Positions 27,412-36,470 of a stretch of 64,000 bases of DNA are shown here, piece by piece (within the stretch, counting starts at the first letter, position 1; every line of letters starts with the position of its first letter). A model generated the notes under the pieces. That model did not search any database, was not told the origin of the DNA, and was given only the letters and a program-made list of their open reading frames with translations. This stretch comes from Verrucomicrobiota bacterium. Its GTDB lineage: Bacteria > Verrucomicrobiota > Verrucomicrobiia > Limisphaerales > UBA9464. Both the position numbers and the translations under genes were made by a program. The stretch spans positions 1 to 64,000 of the forward strand of contig CANGKZ010000004.1 of NCBI GenBank assembly GCA_947454705.1, given 5' to 3'.

Positions 27412-29172
27412 ATGAATTCCAAACTGCCTCTGCTCTTCGCCGCCTGCCTCGGCGGACTTTCGGCCCTTTCGGTCAGCGCCGGGGATCCCATCGTCGATCA
27501 ATGGTACACCCAGCAATCGGGGCTCTACGCCCGGATTTATGTGAACGCCGCGGCCAAGGCCGCCGGCACCCAGGTCACCACCTGGAGCAACGGCTCGCAG
27601 ACCCAATCCCAGCCCGCCTACTCGGGCATCCAGGAAATCTACTCCTCGGCCTCCTGGGTGTATCTGCGCACCACCGGTCTCGGCGTGCATGTGATGGGGC
27701 CGTGGTCCGCGGGATTCCCGAACCTTCCGTCGAATCAGAAGGTGCTGTACCGCATCCCTCGCACGACTTCGATTCCGTCGACGCCCTCGCTGACCGGGCT
27801 TGGATCCATCGGCTATTTCGTCGATGGCGTCGCCATGTTTGATTCGCGCGATGCCTTCTACTGGAACGGCACCAGCGAAGGCCAGGGCAGCGGCAATTGG
27901 AATCGCGAGGCCTACGTGAACGAGGGCGCCACCTTCGATCCCGCCTACGCGCATCAGCAACAGCAGGGCACCTACCACTACCACGCCAATCCGATCGCGC
28001 TGCGCTACCTGCTCGGGGATCACGTGGATTACAACGCCACCACCGGCACCTACTCGGAATCCACCACCGCGGTCACCCGTCATTCGCCGATTCTTGGATG
28101 GGTGTCCGACGGCTTCCCGATCTACGGCCCCTACGGCTATGCCAACGCGACGAATCCCGCGAGCGGACTCCGCCGGATGATTTCGGGGTACCAACTTCGG
28201 AACAGTCAGAAGGGCACCGACAACCTGACCACCGCCGGCCGCTCCTCGATTCCCGCCTGGGCCAAGCGTCTTTACGGAACCACCGGAGTTCAGACCGGGC
28301 CGGCCGTCTCCACCACGTATCCGCTAGGGCGCTACATGGAGGACAACGCCTACCTCGGGGATCTCGGATTCAAGCAGGGGGTGGATTTCGATCTGGATGA
28401 ATCCAATGGCCGCTTTTGCGTGACCCCGGATTTCCCCAACGGGACCTATGCCTACTTCGTGTCCATCGCGGCGGATGGCACTCCGGTGTATCCGTACAAC
28501 ATCGGACGCGCCTTCCACGGCTCGCCGACCGGCGGATCGGTGACGACCCTGTCTGAAACGGTCACCACAAACTTCGTTGGCGGAGCAAGCCGTCCCATTG
28601 TGTTCGATGCGCCTGCGAATCGGTCCGGTCAGGTGACCCTCACGTGGTCTGCCGTGGAGGGCGGGAGCTATCAGTTGGAGACCTCCACCAATCTCGCCAC
28701 GTGGAACAATGCGGCTGGAGCGGTGGCAGCGACCGGGAATCGCGGTTCCGTGACGCTCGATGCGACCCCCGCGGGAGTCGATCGACGATTCTATCGGGTG
28801 GGTTCGGTCACGGTCGCCAGCTATGACCCGGCGACCGGCACCGCGAACACCGGTGGTGGAACCGGCGGCGGCGGCACGCAGGGACCTCCGCTCGCCTCCA
28901 TCACCCCCACCAGTGGCACTCGTGGAACCAGCGTCACCATCACCATGACCCTTGGAACCAATCCTCCTCCGACTGCGGTCAATCCGAAGGCCGCTGCGTT
29001 GGGAACCATTTCTGGTACTGACGTTCGACGCTCTGGAAATACGGTCTCGGCCACGTTTGCGATTCCGGCAACGGCCACTCCGGGCACGGTCACGGTCAGC
29101 GTGACCTTCCCGGGGCCTCCGGGATCTGACGATGTCACCTTCGCGCTTCAGAACGGATTCACCATTCGCTGA
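27412..29172 (+). CDS. Secreted YHYH-domain protein
   Basis: A 586-residue exported protein; signal peptide MNSKLPLLFAACLGGLSALS, cleaved near VSAGD. Residues 130-370 contain the YHYH domain with its namesake motif in GTYHYHANPIALRYLLGDHV, plus GWVSDGFPIYGPYGY and PDFPNGTYAYFVSI, all typical of the family. It is followed by a beta-sandwich with VEGGSYQLETSTNLATW, then a TGGGTGGGG linker and an IPT/TIG-like domain (LASITPTSGTRGTSVTITM). The YHYH function is unknown; such proteins are found beside CotH and two-component genes. The ATG is preferred over a GTG 33 bp earlier. It diverges from the CpxR-like gene. Confidence 0.85.
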   Translation: MNSKLPLLFAACLGGLSALSVSAGDPIVDQWYTQQSGLYARIYVNAAAKAAGTQVTTWSNGSQTQSQPAYSGIQEIYSSASWVYLRTTGLGVHVMGPWSAGFPNLPSNQKVLYRIPRTTSIPSTPSLTGLGSIGYFVDGVAMFDSRDAFYWNGTSEGQGSGNWNREAYVNEGATFDPAYAHQQQQGTYHYHANPIALRYLLGDHVDYNATTGTYSESTTAVTRHSPILGWVSDGFPIYGPYGYANATNPASGLRRMISGYQLRNSQKGTDNLTTAGRSSIPAWAKRLYGTTGVQTGPAVSTTYPLGRYMEDNAYLGDLGFKQGVDFDLDESNGRFCVTPDFPNGTYAYFVSIAADGTPVYPYNIGRAFHGSPTGGSVTTLSETVTTNFVGGASRPIVFDAPANRSGQVTLTWSAVEGGSYQLETSTNLATWNNAAGAVAATGNRGSVTLDATPAGVDRRFYRVGSVTVASYDPATGTANTGGGTGGGGTQGPPLASITPTSGTRGTSVTITMTLGTNPPPTAVNPKAAALGTISGTDVRRSGNTVSATFAIPATATPGTVTVSVTFPGPPGSDDVTFALQNGFTIR

Positions 29173-29177
29173 ACGCC

Positions 29178-29465
29178 ATGAATGCGCCGAATCGATCCGG
29201 ATCCGATTCAAAGCAGGTTCAATCCCCGACGCCGTCCGCACGTGCGGTCGGCGTCGGACTGGTTCTGTTTCTCGTCACCGTGGGCGTCGGATGGAGACTG
29301 AGTGGGGTGCATCGCTCCACCGAATCACCGCTTTCGATTCCGACCGAAACCCATGCGTCCCTGCCGCAGCGCGTGGTTCCTTCCACCAACGCGTCGCTGC
29401 CAAACCAAGAGGAGTTTCCGTTGGCCGATGCGATTTCCAGGGGAAGGGCTTCCGGGAGAAAATAG
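29178..29465 (+). CDS. Small single-pass membrane protein
   Basis: A 95-residue protein starting 5 bp after the YHYH stop codon, so almost certainly co-transcribed. It has a polar N-terminus (MNAPNRSGSDSKQVQSPTPS), one hydrophobic helix (AVGVGLVLFLVTVGVGW) and a Ser/Thr/Pro-rich tail predicted to be periplasmic. No family recognised. The tight coupling suggests a partner of the YHYH protein or of the surface process it serves. Confidence 0.55.
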   Translation: MNAPNRSGSDSKQVQSPTPSARAVGVGLVLFLVTVGVGWRLSGVHRSTESPLSIPTETHASLPQRVVPSTNASLPNQEEFPLADAISRGRASGRK

Positions 29466-29791
29466 GATGTCGTTCGTGAAGGGGTGATCTTTGGATGAGC
29501 GGGGTGCCATGCGACTTGGGGAATGACACCCAAACCGCACACTTTTGACGGATAGTTCTAGCCTTTCACCCACGGGGTTTGAATAAGCTAAAAGAAACCC
29601 CGGAAATGAATCGCCTTCGCAAGACTCCGAACTGCGGGACGCAGTGTCGGCGGTGTTGTCGCATGTGTCGGTGCCCGAAAGCGGACTCGGGCGCGGTGCA
29701 TGGGAATGACATGAGGTGGTTTCACCGGGCGGTGTCGGATGTGAACCTATTCTGACCAAGCCAGCCCACGGCGCGGGAACCCCTGATCGTC
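29466..29791. other. Gap before the SET gene
   Basis: About 325 bp with no convincing coding frame. It is less GC-rich in its middle (around 29560-29620) than its neighbours, which fits a promoter region for the SET/NRPS pair. I see no clear operator or terminator. Confidence 0.4.
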
Positions 29792-30325
29792 ATGCTGAAG
29801 CCCACTGTTCCTTCTCCCTCCATTCACCTGACCCATTGCGGCCGGGTGGGTGTCGCCCAGGTCCTCAACGAGTTCTCCGTGCTCGCAGCGGTGCCCATCC
29901 GCCCGGGAGAGTTGGTGTTCCGAATCGAGGGCGTACAGGTCCCGGTGGCCTCGCGCTTTTCGGTTCAGGTGGATGACCAGTGGCACGTGGACCTTTCCAA
30001 GGACGCCACCGAGAAGGACATCATCCTTTACCACCCCTGGCGTTTCATGAATCACAGCTGCGATCCCAGCGTGCGGGTGATCGGACGCGAGGTGCGTGCG
30101 CTGCGTGCCATCCTGCCCGGGGACGAGATCACCTTCGACTACGACACCACCGAGTTTGACATGGCCGAACCCTTCGACTGCCGATGCGGTGCCGCAGCCT
30201 GCCGCGGATGGATCGGTGGATTCGCTCATCTTGATCCCGCGCATCACGAAGTGTTGCGTGAGATGCTCGCGCCTCATCTCTTAACACGGGTTGAGCAGAT
30301 GGACGGGGCAAGTACGAAGGCATGA
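29792..30325 (+). CDS. SET-domain protein methyltransferase
   Basis: A 177-residue SET-domain protein. The catalytic pseudoknot motifs are clear: FMNHSCDPSV (about residues 84-93) and GDEITFDYDTTE, followed by a cysteine-rich post-SET-like tail CRCGAAACRGWIGG that would bind zinc. Such enzymes transfer methyl groups from SAM to lysine side chains. Bacterial SET proteins are uncommon outside a few phyla and their substrates are mostly unknown. Its stop codon overlaps the start of the large NRPS-like gene by 4 bp (ATGA), so the two products are coupled. That context suggests the methyl acceptor could be the NRPS product, its carrier domain or an amino-acid precursor (inference). Confidence 0.88.
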   Translation: MLKPTVPSPSIHLTHCGRVGVAQVLNEFSVLAAVPIRPGELVFRIEGVQVPVASRFSVQVDDQWHVDLSKDATEKDIILYHPWRFMNHSCDPSVRVIGREVRALRAILPGDEITFDYDTTEFDMAEPFDCRCGAAACRGWIGGFAHLDPAHHEVLREMLAPHLLTRVEQMDGASTKA

Positions 30326-33300
30326 ATCCGCAGGCGGAAGGTCAAGCCGTCGGACCTGGATCTGATTCCGCCACCGGATTGCCGCCGCTTCCGACGACAC
30401 TCCTTCATGAAGTGTTTCGCCGGTCGGCCCGGCGATGGCCCGATGCCGTTGCATTCGAAGCGCCGCCGGGGCCTGGGCGATCCCATCGCAGCATCCTCAC
30501 TTACGCCGAGCTCGATCGACTCTCCGACCGCCTGGCCGCGTGGCTTCGGCCGTTCGTGCAGCCGGACTCCGTGGTCGCGCTGCTTCTCCCACGAACCGAG
30601 ATTGAGTTCGCCGTCGCCCAGCTCGCCGTGCTCAAAGCCGGGGCGGCCTATGCGTGCCTGGATGCTGCGTTCCCGGACCGGCAAGTGGTTGAAATTCTTT
30701 CGGACTCGGAATCCCGCATCCTGCTGACCGATGCAACCGGCGTCGCCCGCTCGGCCTGGAGCGGTGTTCGAGCGCTCGATTGTCGGCGGCTTCTGGAGGA
30801 AGCGACTGCCGATCTGACGGAGACGCCCAACGTTCAGCCTTCGCATCTCGCCTACCTCATCTACACCTCGGGTACCACCGGGCGTCCGAAGGGCGTGATG
30901 ATCGAACACGCGTCGATTGTGAATCTCGTCGAGTCCGATCGAGACGAATTCCATCTCGGCCCCGGCGACCGCGTGGCCCAGGGATCTTCGGCCGCGTACG
31001 ATTCATCGGTCGAGGAACTCTGGCTCGCATGGGGCAGCGGTGCGACTGCAGTGGTGATGGACGATGAGGCCGCCCGGCTCGGACCCGATCTCATTCCGTG
31101 GCTCCAGCAGGAGCGCATCACCGTGCTGTGTCCTCCGCCGACGCTTCTGCGCACCACCGGGTGCGACCGGCCTGATCTCGCGCTTCCAGATCTCCGCCTG
31201 CTGTACGTCGGCGGCGAGGCGCTGCCCTCGGATGTTGCGGAGCGTTGGGGACGCGGCCGACTTCTCGTCAATGGATACGGGCCCACCGAGTGCACCGTCA
31301 CCTCGGTCCGGGGCCGTATCGAAATCGGTGCACCCATCACCATTGGCCGCCCGGTGCGTGGGTTCACGGCCTGGATTGTGGATGAATCCCTCCAGCCGGT
31401 GGCCGAAGGGGCGGAAGGCGAGTTGTGCCTCGGCGGAGTGGGATTGGCGCGCGGGTACCGGAATCTTCCCGAAGTCACGGCGGAGAAATTCCCGATTCAT
31501 CCGCAGTTTGGACGCATCTATCGCACCGGCGACCTGGTGTCGCGCGGACCCAATGGCGTGATGACCTGCCACGGCCGCGTCGATGCCCAGGTGAAGATCC
31601 GCGGATATCGGATCGAACTGGAAGCCGTGGAGTCGCGACTGTCGGAATGCCCCGGGGTGCGCTCCGCCGCCTGCGCGGTACGGGGCGACTCCTCCCGTCA
31701 GATGCTGGTGGGCTACATCGTGGCCGATGATCCGGCATCGCCCCCGGAAGCGTCCGCATTGAAGGACGAGCTTTCGCGGGTGTTGCCGGCGTACATGGTG
31801 CCGTCGGCGTTCGTGTTTCTTGCCGATCTGCCGCGAACCGTCGGAGGCAAGATCCAGCGTCGGGCCCTGCCGGAACCGCTGGTGAACCCCGTTGCCGAGT
31901 CGGCAGCGGATTCTTCGAACGAGGGCGATGTTTCCACGTTGAGCGAAGTGGAGCGGATTCTCCTCAAGGCCTGTGCTCAGGCGTTGAACCGCCCCGAACT
32001 TGGCGCCGCGGCGGTGCACGCGGATTTCTTCAATCAACTCAACGGCGATTCGCTGACGGCCGCGCTCTGGGTGTCGAGATTGCGCGAACACGCCGGGACC
32101 GCGGCGTTGACGGTGCGTGATGTGTACGAGCACCGGACCCCGGCCCGCCTCGCCGTGCGGGCCGCCGAAGTGCGGAGGGAGTCGGGCGGCGATGCTCCGG
32201 CTTCTTCGGCGGGAACTTCCGCAGACCCCATCGGTGCCGGCGGACGCTTCATCGCCACCTGCCTTCAACTCGCGTCGATTGCCTGGTCCACGGTGGTGTT
32301 TTCCCTTTTGTTGTACTGGGGCGTGTTCCATGCGCTTCCCTGGTTGGCAATCCGCGTGGGGCCGGTGCCGATCATTCTGGGCTTTCCCGGAATCGTGTTT
32401 GCCGTGGTGGCGATTTACACGCCGGTGTCGATCGCCATCGCAGTGCTTCTCAAACGACTCCTGATTGGTCGCTATCAACCGGGACGCGAACCGGTGTGGG
32501 GATCCTTCTATCTCAAACACTGGGCCGTTCAGAACGCGGTTCGACGCATCCCTTGGAATTTCCTCGAAGGCACCGAGTTCCTGAACATGACGCTTCGGGC
32601 GCTGGGCGCGCGGGTCGGGCGCCGGGTTCACATTCACCGCGGCGTGGATGTGTTCCGCGGTGCGTGGGATTTGTTGGAGATCGGCGACGACGTCACGCTG
32701 TCGCAGGAGGCTTCATTGCGTTTGGTGGAACTCGAGGATCGCCAGCTGGTCATCGGTCCGGTGGTGATTGAATCCGGCGCCACGCTGGAAGTGCGGGCAG
32801 GTGTGGGATGCCACACGCGCGTGGGAGCGGGCGCGTCGCTCACCGCACTGTCTTCACTGCCCCGCGGTGGAAGCATCCCCGCGGGCGAGCGTTGGGATGG
32901 CATCCCGGCACGCTGCATCGGAACCACGCCCAAGCCGGATCTCGATCCCGCAGCGCCGCAGCCGCTGTCCCCGGTGGCGTATTCGTTGTTGCTGATCCTC
33001 GCGCGTCTCGCGCTGGGCTGGATCCTCGCGCTGCCGCTCGAGTTCATCGCGCTGTTGATCGCCCGCTGGACCGGGACCGATGTCGAGCAGGCCCTCGATT
33101 GGCTGGAGTCGCCCACCGTTTCGGCCACTGGAGTTTTGACGGCGTGCATTGCCATGTTTGCCCCCGTCCCGCTCGCACTGCTGCTGGAGGCTGCGTTGTG
33201 CCGGGCGCTGGGGCGTATCAATCCGGGTACAATCCCCCGGTCGAGTGCGGCATTTCTCCGGGTGTGGATGAAGACCGGCATGGTGCAGTCGGCCGGGAAC

Positions 33301-34377
33301 TGGCTGTACGGAACGCTCCTCTGGCCCTTCTGGCTGCGACTCGCGGGGGCGAAGATCGGAAAGGACTGCGAGATCAGCACCATCATCGACGTGGTTCCCG
33401 AGATGCTGGAGATCGGCAACGGGAGTTTTCTTGCCGATGGAATTTATCTGGCCGGCCCGCGGATTCATCAGGGTTGCGTGACGCTCGCGCCGATCCGGAT
33501 TTCCGAACGGACCTTTCTCGGAAACGGCGTGGTGATTCCCGCCGGCGAGAAGCTGCCGCCGGATTTGCTGCTCGGGGTGCTTACGGTGGCCGATGCGCGA
33601 TTCTGTCGACAGGGCTCGGCGTGGTTTGGTCACCCGGCGTTTGAACTGCCCCGACGCGAGGTGCTAGAGGTGGATGCCCAGCTCACCCATCAACCGTCAG
33701 TGCTGCGTCGCGCAAATCGATGGTTCTGGGAGGGACTGCGGTTTCTCGTGCCGTTTGTTCCCGCCGCTGTGGTGCCGCTGTGGTGCAGCCTGCTGCAGCA
33801 ATTTGGAGGCGATCAGCCCACGACTGCGTTTTTCTGGTTGGGAGTTCCTGCTGCCACGGCCATCGCGGGACTCACGCCTTGTTTGGTGGTGATCGCGCTG
33901 AAGTGGCTCGTGCTCGGCCGGGTGAAGCCCGGTGTTCATCCGCTGTGGTCGTGTTGGGCGAGTCGATGGGACTTCGTGTGCCTCGCGTGGAGCCTTCTCG
34001 CGCGCGACGTAATCGGCACGCTCGATGGCACCCTGGTGCAGGCCTGGTTCCTCCGCCTGCTCGGGGTTTCGGTGGGCCGCGGTGTCGTGTTGGGACCGGG
34101 CTTTGCGCAGGACATCCCGGATCCCGACATGTTGCATCTCGGCGATTGCGCGACCGTGGATGGACTGTTCCAGGCCCACACCTTTGAGGATCGCGTGCTC
34201 AAGATTGATCGCGTGTCGATCGGGGCCGGTGCCACCATCGGCATCAACGCCGTGCTCCTCTACGGATCGGAGATCGGCGACGGCGCGCGGGTGGAGCCCC
34301 ACTCGGTGGTGATGAAGCGCGAGCGCCTACTGCCGGGCCACGTGTACCTCGGATGCCCCACGCGTCGGGTGCGGTAA
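30322..34377 (+). CDS. Pls/PosA-type membrane NRPS (epsilon-poly-lysine-synthetase-like)
   Basis: A 1351-residue protein with the layout of membrane poly-amino-acid synthetases. Residues 20-535 are an adenylation domain (core LIYTSGTTGRPKGVMIEH, NGYGPTE, YRTGDL, final lysine in GGKIQRRALP). Residues 545-610 are a carrier domain with phosphopantetheine serine S577 in LNGDSLTAAL. From about 640 on come three pairs of membrane helices (643-710, 883-960, 1139-1200) alternating with three hexapeptide beta-helix-like soluble domains (for example MLEIGNGSFLADGIYL, VSIGAGATIGINAVLLYGSEIG). There is no condensation or thioesterase domain. Hand alignment to GrsA gives specificity residues near D-S-E-C-Y-G-G-V-T-K; D235 with E239 is compatible with a basic amino acid. 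The upstream SET gene overlaps by 4 bp. Confidence 0.88.
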   Translation: MNPQAEGQAVGPGSDSATGLPPLPTTLLHEVFRRSARRWPDAVAFEAPPGPGRSHRSILTYAELDRLSDRLAAWLRPFVQPDSVVALLLPRTEIEFAVAQLAVLKAGAAYACLDAAFPDRQVVEILSDSESRILLTDATGVARSAWSGVRALDCRRLLEEATADLTETPNVQPSHLAYLIYTSGTTGRPKGVMIEHASIVNLVESDRDEFHLGPGDRVAQGSSAAYDSSVEELWLAWGSGATAVVMDDEAARLGPDLIPWLQQERITVLCPPPTLLRTTGCDRPDLALPDLRLLYVGGEALPSDVAERWGRGRLLVNGYGPTECTVTSVRGRIEIGAPITIGRPVRGFTAWIVDESLQPVAEGAEGELCLGGVGLARGYRNLPEVTAEKFPIHPQFGRIYRTGDLVSRGPNGVMTCHGRVDAQVKIRGYRIELEAVESRLSECPGVRSAACAVRGDSSRQMLVGYIVADDPASPPEASALKDELSRVLPAYMVPSAFVFLADLPRTVGGKIQRRALPEPLVNPVAESAADSSNEGDVSTLSEVERILLKACAQALNRPELGAAAVHADFFNQLNGDSLTAALWVSRLREHAGTAALTVRDVYEHRTPARLAVRAAEVRRESGGDAPASSAGTSADPIGAGGRFIATCLQLASIAWSTVVFSLLLYWGVFHALPWLAIRVGPVPIILGFPGIVFAVVAIYTPVSIAIAVLLKRLLIGRYQPGREPVWGSFYLKHWAVQNAVRRIPWNFLEGTEFLNMTLRALGARVGRRVHIHRGVDVFRGAWDLLEIGDDVTLSQEASLRLVELEDRQLVIGPVVIESGATLEVRAGVGCHTRVGAGASLTALSSLPRGGSIPAGERWDGIPARCIGTTPKPDLDPAAPQPLSPVAYSLLLILARLALGWILALPLEFIALLIARWTGTDVEQALDWLESPTVSATGVLTACIAMFAPVPLALLLEAALCRALGRINPGTIPRSSAAFLRVWMKTGMVQSAGNWLYGTLLWPFWLRLAGAKIGKDCEISTIIDVVPEMLEIGNGSFLADGIYLAGPRIHQGCVTLAPIRISERTFLGNGVVIPAGEKLPPDLLLGVLTVADARFCRQGSAWFGHPAFELPRREVLEVDAQLTHQPSVLRRANRWFWEGLRFLVPFVPAAVVPLWCSLLQQFGGDQPTTAFFWLGVPAATAIAGLTPCLVVIALKWLVLGRVKPGVHPLWSCWASRWDFVCLAWSLLARDVIGTLDGTLVQAWFLRLLGVSVGRGVVLGPGFAQDIPDPDMLHLGDCATVDGLFQAHTFEDRVLKIDRVSIGAGATIGINAVLLYGSEIGDGARVEPHSVVMKRERLLPGHVYLGCPTRRVR

Positions 34378-34404
34378 TGGCAACGATTCGTCGGCTGCCG
34401 GGAG

Positions 34405-34455
34405 GATTTACCATTCCTTAACAATAAACCCGGTTCCTTGAACGGGTCCTTAACA
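34405..34455 (+). promoter_or_regulatory. Candidate CpxR-type operator pair upstream of the cotH-like gene
   Basis: GATTTACC-N3-CCTTAACAAT (34405-34425) repeats the motif found between the regulator and YHYH genes, with 18 of 21 positions equal. A second copy follows as TTGAAC (34438-34443) and CTTAAC (34449-34454), 11 bp apart. The two CCTTAACA elements start 32 bp apart, three helical turns. The set lies about 190-240 bp ahead of the start codon. Confidence 0.5.
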
Positions 34456-34647
34456 GTGCCGCGGTCATCACACTTGGAAACCGGTTGTGATCCGGATTCC
34501 GAAACGAAGTCACCCATGAATTGCGGTCCACAACCGAGCCCAACGTTGAACGCGGCAGGAGCGGTTCTCCGTGTCGCTAAAAGTTGAAACGGTTGCGAAG
34601 CCGCAACGGTCTTGAGTTCACGTATCCCGAATTCCCATAGGTCCCGT

Positions 34648-36378
34648 ATGAAAACCCCGTCTGCATCCTGGATTGCCACGAGCCTCGCCGCGCTGTGCGT
34701 GGTGACCAGTTCCGTCTCGGCTCAATTCCCACCCGATGGTCCCGGAGGTGACTTCGGTCCTCCTCCCGGTTTTGGTGGCCCCGGCGGTCCCGGCGGCGGA
34801 CGCGGCCGCGGCGGCCCGGGAATGGGCGGCGTTCAGGAGAAGACCAAGCTGCTCAAGAAATACGACGCCGACACCAACGGCTGGCTCAACGCCACCGAGC
34901 GCAAAGCCGCTCTTGCCGACATGGGCAATGGCCGGCAGGGCGGCGGCGGATTCCGCGGAGGACGCGGCCCCGGTGGCGGTGGAGAACTCGAACCCGTCTC
35001 CCCGGGCGCCAAGATCACGGTGGACTCCGTGACGCCGGTTACCGGCAAGGCGTTCTACGATCAGTCCACGATTCGCACGCTGTTCCTCGAATTTGAAAAC
35101 GGCGATTGGGAGAAGGAACTCGAAGCCTTCCACAAGTCCGACGTGGACCTGCCTGCAAAGCTCACCGTGGACGGGAAGACCTATCGGGACGTGGGCGTGC
35201 ACTTCCGCGGCATGTCGTCGTACATGATGATTCCCGCCACGCACAAACGTTCGCTCAACCTGTCGCTCGCCATGGTTCACAAGGATCAGGCGATCGAGGG
35301 ATTCAAGACTCTCAATCTGTTGAACTCCCACGAGGATCCGACATTCCTCCGCCCGGTGCTCTACTCGGTGATCGCCCGGAACTACATCCCGGCCCCGCGA
35401 TCCAGCCTCGTGCGCGTGGTGATCAACGGCGAGAACTGGGGCGTTTACATCAATGAACAGCAGTTCGACAAAGAGTTCGTCCGCGAGTGGTTCGGCACCA
35501 CCAAGGGAGCCCGATGGAAGGTCCCCGGCAGTCCGCAGGGACGCGGCAGCCTCGCGTACCTCGGCGAGGACGCCTCGGCGTACAAGAAGATCTACGACAT
35601 CAAATCGAAGGACGATGCGAAGTCGTGGGCCGATCTCATCAAGCTCTGCAAGGTGTTGAACAACACCCCGACCGATCAGCTGGAAGCTGCACTGGAACCG
35701 ATCCTCGATGTGGAAGGGGCACTCAAGTTCCTCGCGCTCGAAAACGCGTTGATCAACAACGACGGCTACTGGGTTCGCACCAGCGACTACAATATCTACC
35801 AGGATGAAACCGGCCGGTTCCACATCCTGCCCCACGACACCAACGAGACCTTCAGCAAGCCGGGTGGCCCGGGCTTCGGCGGCGGCGGCCCCGGCGGACG
35901 GCGTGGAGGTCCTCCCGGATTCGGTGGACCACAGGGCAACGGCGGGCCTCAGGGGAATGGCGGACCTGGAGGGCCTGGTGGCCCCGGCGGTCCTGGAGGC
36001 ATGGGCGGAGGCGCGCAGATCAAGGGCGTGGAAGCCGATCCTCTCTACGCGGCGAAGGACACAGGCAAGCCGCTGATTTCAAAACTGCTCGCGGTGCCCA
36101 AATTCCGTGCGCGCTACCTGGCCATCGAACGCGACATCGCGGAGAAGTGGCTCGATTGGGAAAAGCTCGGACCGATCGCCACCAAGATGCACTCGATGAT
36201 CGATGCCGAGGTGAAGGCCGACACGAAGAAACTGGAGTCCTACGACGCCTTCAAGAAAGGCCTCACCGACGACATTCCGGGGAACGGATTTGGTCCCGGC
36301 GGCGGCGGAACCATCGGGTTGAAATCCTTCGCCGACCAGCGCCGCGCGTATTTGCTGAAGACCATTTCGGCGCAGTAG
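34648..36378 (+). CDS. Secreted CotH kinase-like protein
   Basis: A 576-residue exported protein with a signal peptide ending near SVSAQ, a Gly/Pro/Arg-rich stretch (GPPPGFGGPGGPGGGRGRGG), an EF-hand-like loop DADTNGWLNATE (about 73-84) and then a CotH domain. The CotH part shows VHFRGMSSYMM, KRSLNLSLAMVHKDQ, FKTLNLLNSHEDPTFLR, GVYINEQQFDKEFV and the acidic metal site LPHDTNETFSKPGG. A second Gly-rich insert of about 55 residues sits straight after that site. CotH proteins are atypical secreted protein kinases (spore coat in Bacillus). The upstream operator motif links it to the CpxR-like regulator. Confidence 0.88.
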   Translation: MKTPSASWIATSLAALCVVTSSVSAQFPPDGPGGDFGPPPGFGGPGGPGGGRGRGGPGMGGVQEKTKLLKKYDADTNGWLNATERKAALADMGNGRQGGGGFRGGRGPGGGGELEPVSPGAKITVDSVTPVTGKAFYDQSTIRTLFLEFENGDWEKELEAFHKSDVDLPAKLTVDGKTYRDVGVHFRGMSSYMMIPATHKRSLNLSLAMVHKDQAIEGFKTLNLLNSHEDPTFLRPVLYSVIARNYIPAPRSSLVRVVINGENWGVYINEQQFDKEFVREWFGTTKGARWKVPGSPQGRGSLAYLGEDASAYKKIYDIKSKDDAKSWADLIKLCKVLNNTPTDQLEAALEPILDVEGALKFLALENALINNDGYWVRTSDYNIYQDETGRFHILPHDTNETFSKPGGPGFGGGGPGGRRGGPPGFGGPQGNGGPQGNGGPGGPGGPGGPGGMGGGAQIKGVEADPLYAAKDTGKPLISKLLAVPKFRARYLAIERDIAEKWLDWEKLGPIATKMHSMIDAEVKADTKKLESYDAFKKGLTDDIPGNGFGPGGGGTIGLKSFADQRRAYLLKTISAQ

Positions 36379-36391
36379 CTCGGTGGCACTG

Positions 36392-36423
36392 GTTGAAGGG
36401 TTGAAAAGTTGAAGCGTTGAAGA
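36392..36423 (+). repeat. GTTGAA-type tandem repeat downstream of the cotH-like gene
   Basis: Four GTTGAA units at 8-9 nt spacing begin 14 nt after the stop codon, in sense orientation. The unit order matches the array after hemB apart from one fewer unit. Confidence 0.8.
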
Positions 36424-36470
36424 GGCGATCAGACAGGGACGTGATCCGAATTTGGATTGATTGAAAATAG

